This document shows positions 5,536 through 5,563 of a stretch of DNA of 5,563 nt, piece by piece. Made by a program: the position numbers and the translations under genes. The DNA comes from Spirochaetales bacterium (GTDB lineage Bacteria > Spirochaetota > Spirochaetia > DSM-27196 > SLST01). Position 1 is the stretch's first letter; every line of letters begins with the position of its first letter. The stretch spans positions 1 through 5,563 of the forward strand of contig SLST01000171.1 in assembly GCA_007130265.1 (NCBI GenBank), read 5' to 3'. The notes beneath the pieces are model-generated. The model saw only the letters and a program-made list of their open reading frames with translations. It searched no databases and had not been told where the DNA came from.

Positions 5536-5563
5536 TGTGCGCACAAGTTGTGCGCACAAGTTG
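5536..5563. promoter_or_regulatory. 23-bp palindrome and 13-bp tandem repeat upstream of the aldo/keto reductase
   Basis: Positions 5536-5558 are a perfect odd palindrome centred on G5547, with 11-bp arms TGTGCGCACAA and TTGTGCGCACA. Overlapping it, TGCGCACAAGTTG occurs twice in tandem (5538-5550 and 5551-5563), the second copy ending exactly at the window edge, so more copies may follow. The palindrome starts 18 nt upstream of the reductase ATG and just before its ribosome binding site, a typical place for a repressor operator or an mRNA hairpin. The binding factor is not identifiable. Confidence 0.55.

Noticed and set aside
4679..5557. A 292-codon minus-strand open frame overlapping the aldo/keto reductase
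   Set aside because: It is a shifted frame of the reductase gene with Arg- and Gly-rich low-complexity translation; the reductase frame has the full family motifs.

Overview
The window looks like ordinary chromosomal DNA from a GC-rich bacterium. It holds six protein-coding genes. Five lie on the minus strand and one, a dihydrouridine synthase, on the plus strand. The organism cannot be fixed from this sequence. The isoleucyl-tRNA synthetase is of the eukaryote-like type 2 form, and the Dus protein has a slightly unusual catalytic loop. A GC-rich spirochaete would fit both, but that is a weak inference.

Layout. Positions 1-1694 (minus) hold the N-terminal 564 codons of ileS, cut by the left window edge before the KMSKS region. 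Divergently, about 1813-2835 (plus) is a tRNA-dihydrouridine synthase. The short gap between them carries two good sigma70-type promoters, one for each gene. The dus promoter is placed so that its mRNA could be leaderless. Dus converges tail to tail, one base apart, with a type II toxin-antitoxin operon on the minus strand: a Phd/YefM-like antitoxin (3500-3234) and a VapC-like PIN toxin (3265-2837), overlapping by 32 nt. The operon has a near-consensus promoter with repeats around its -10 box, in an AT-rich pocket at about 3535-3600. Just upstream of that promoter sits a strong intrinsic terminator, which ends the next minus-strand gene, a SAM-dependent methyltransferase (4441-3629). Upstream again is an aldo/keto reductase (5517-4543). 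Its 5' region holds a 23-bp perfect palindrome and a 13-bp tandem repeat that reaches the right window edge.

How the genes relate. ileS and dus both serve tRNA function (charging and dihydrouridine modification) and share a divergent control region. The toxin-antitoxin pair is a self-contained two-gene cassette; PIN toxins are RNases, often acting on tRNA or rRNA, but the target here is unknown. The methyltransferase and aldo/keto reductase are on the same strand with a 101-bp gap. They could be co-transcribed, but nothing in the sequence links them to one pathway. I found no RNA genes, CRISPR arrays, insertion sequences or clearly new system. The least explained signals are the operator-like repeats at the right edge and the possible leaderless start of dus.
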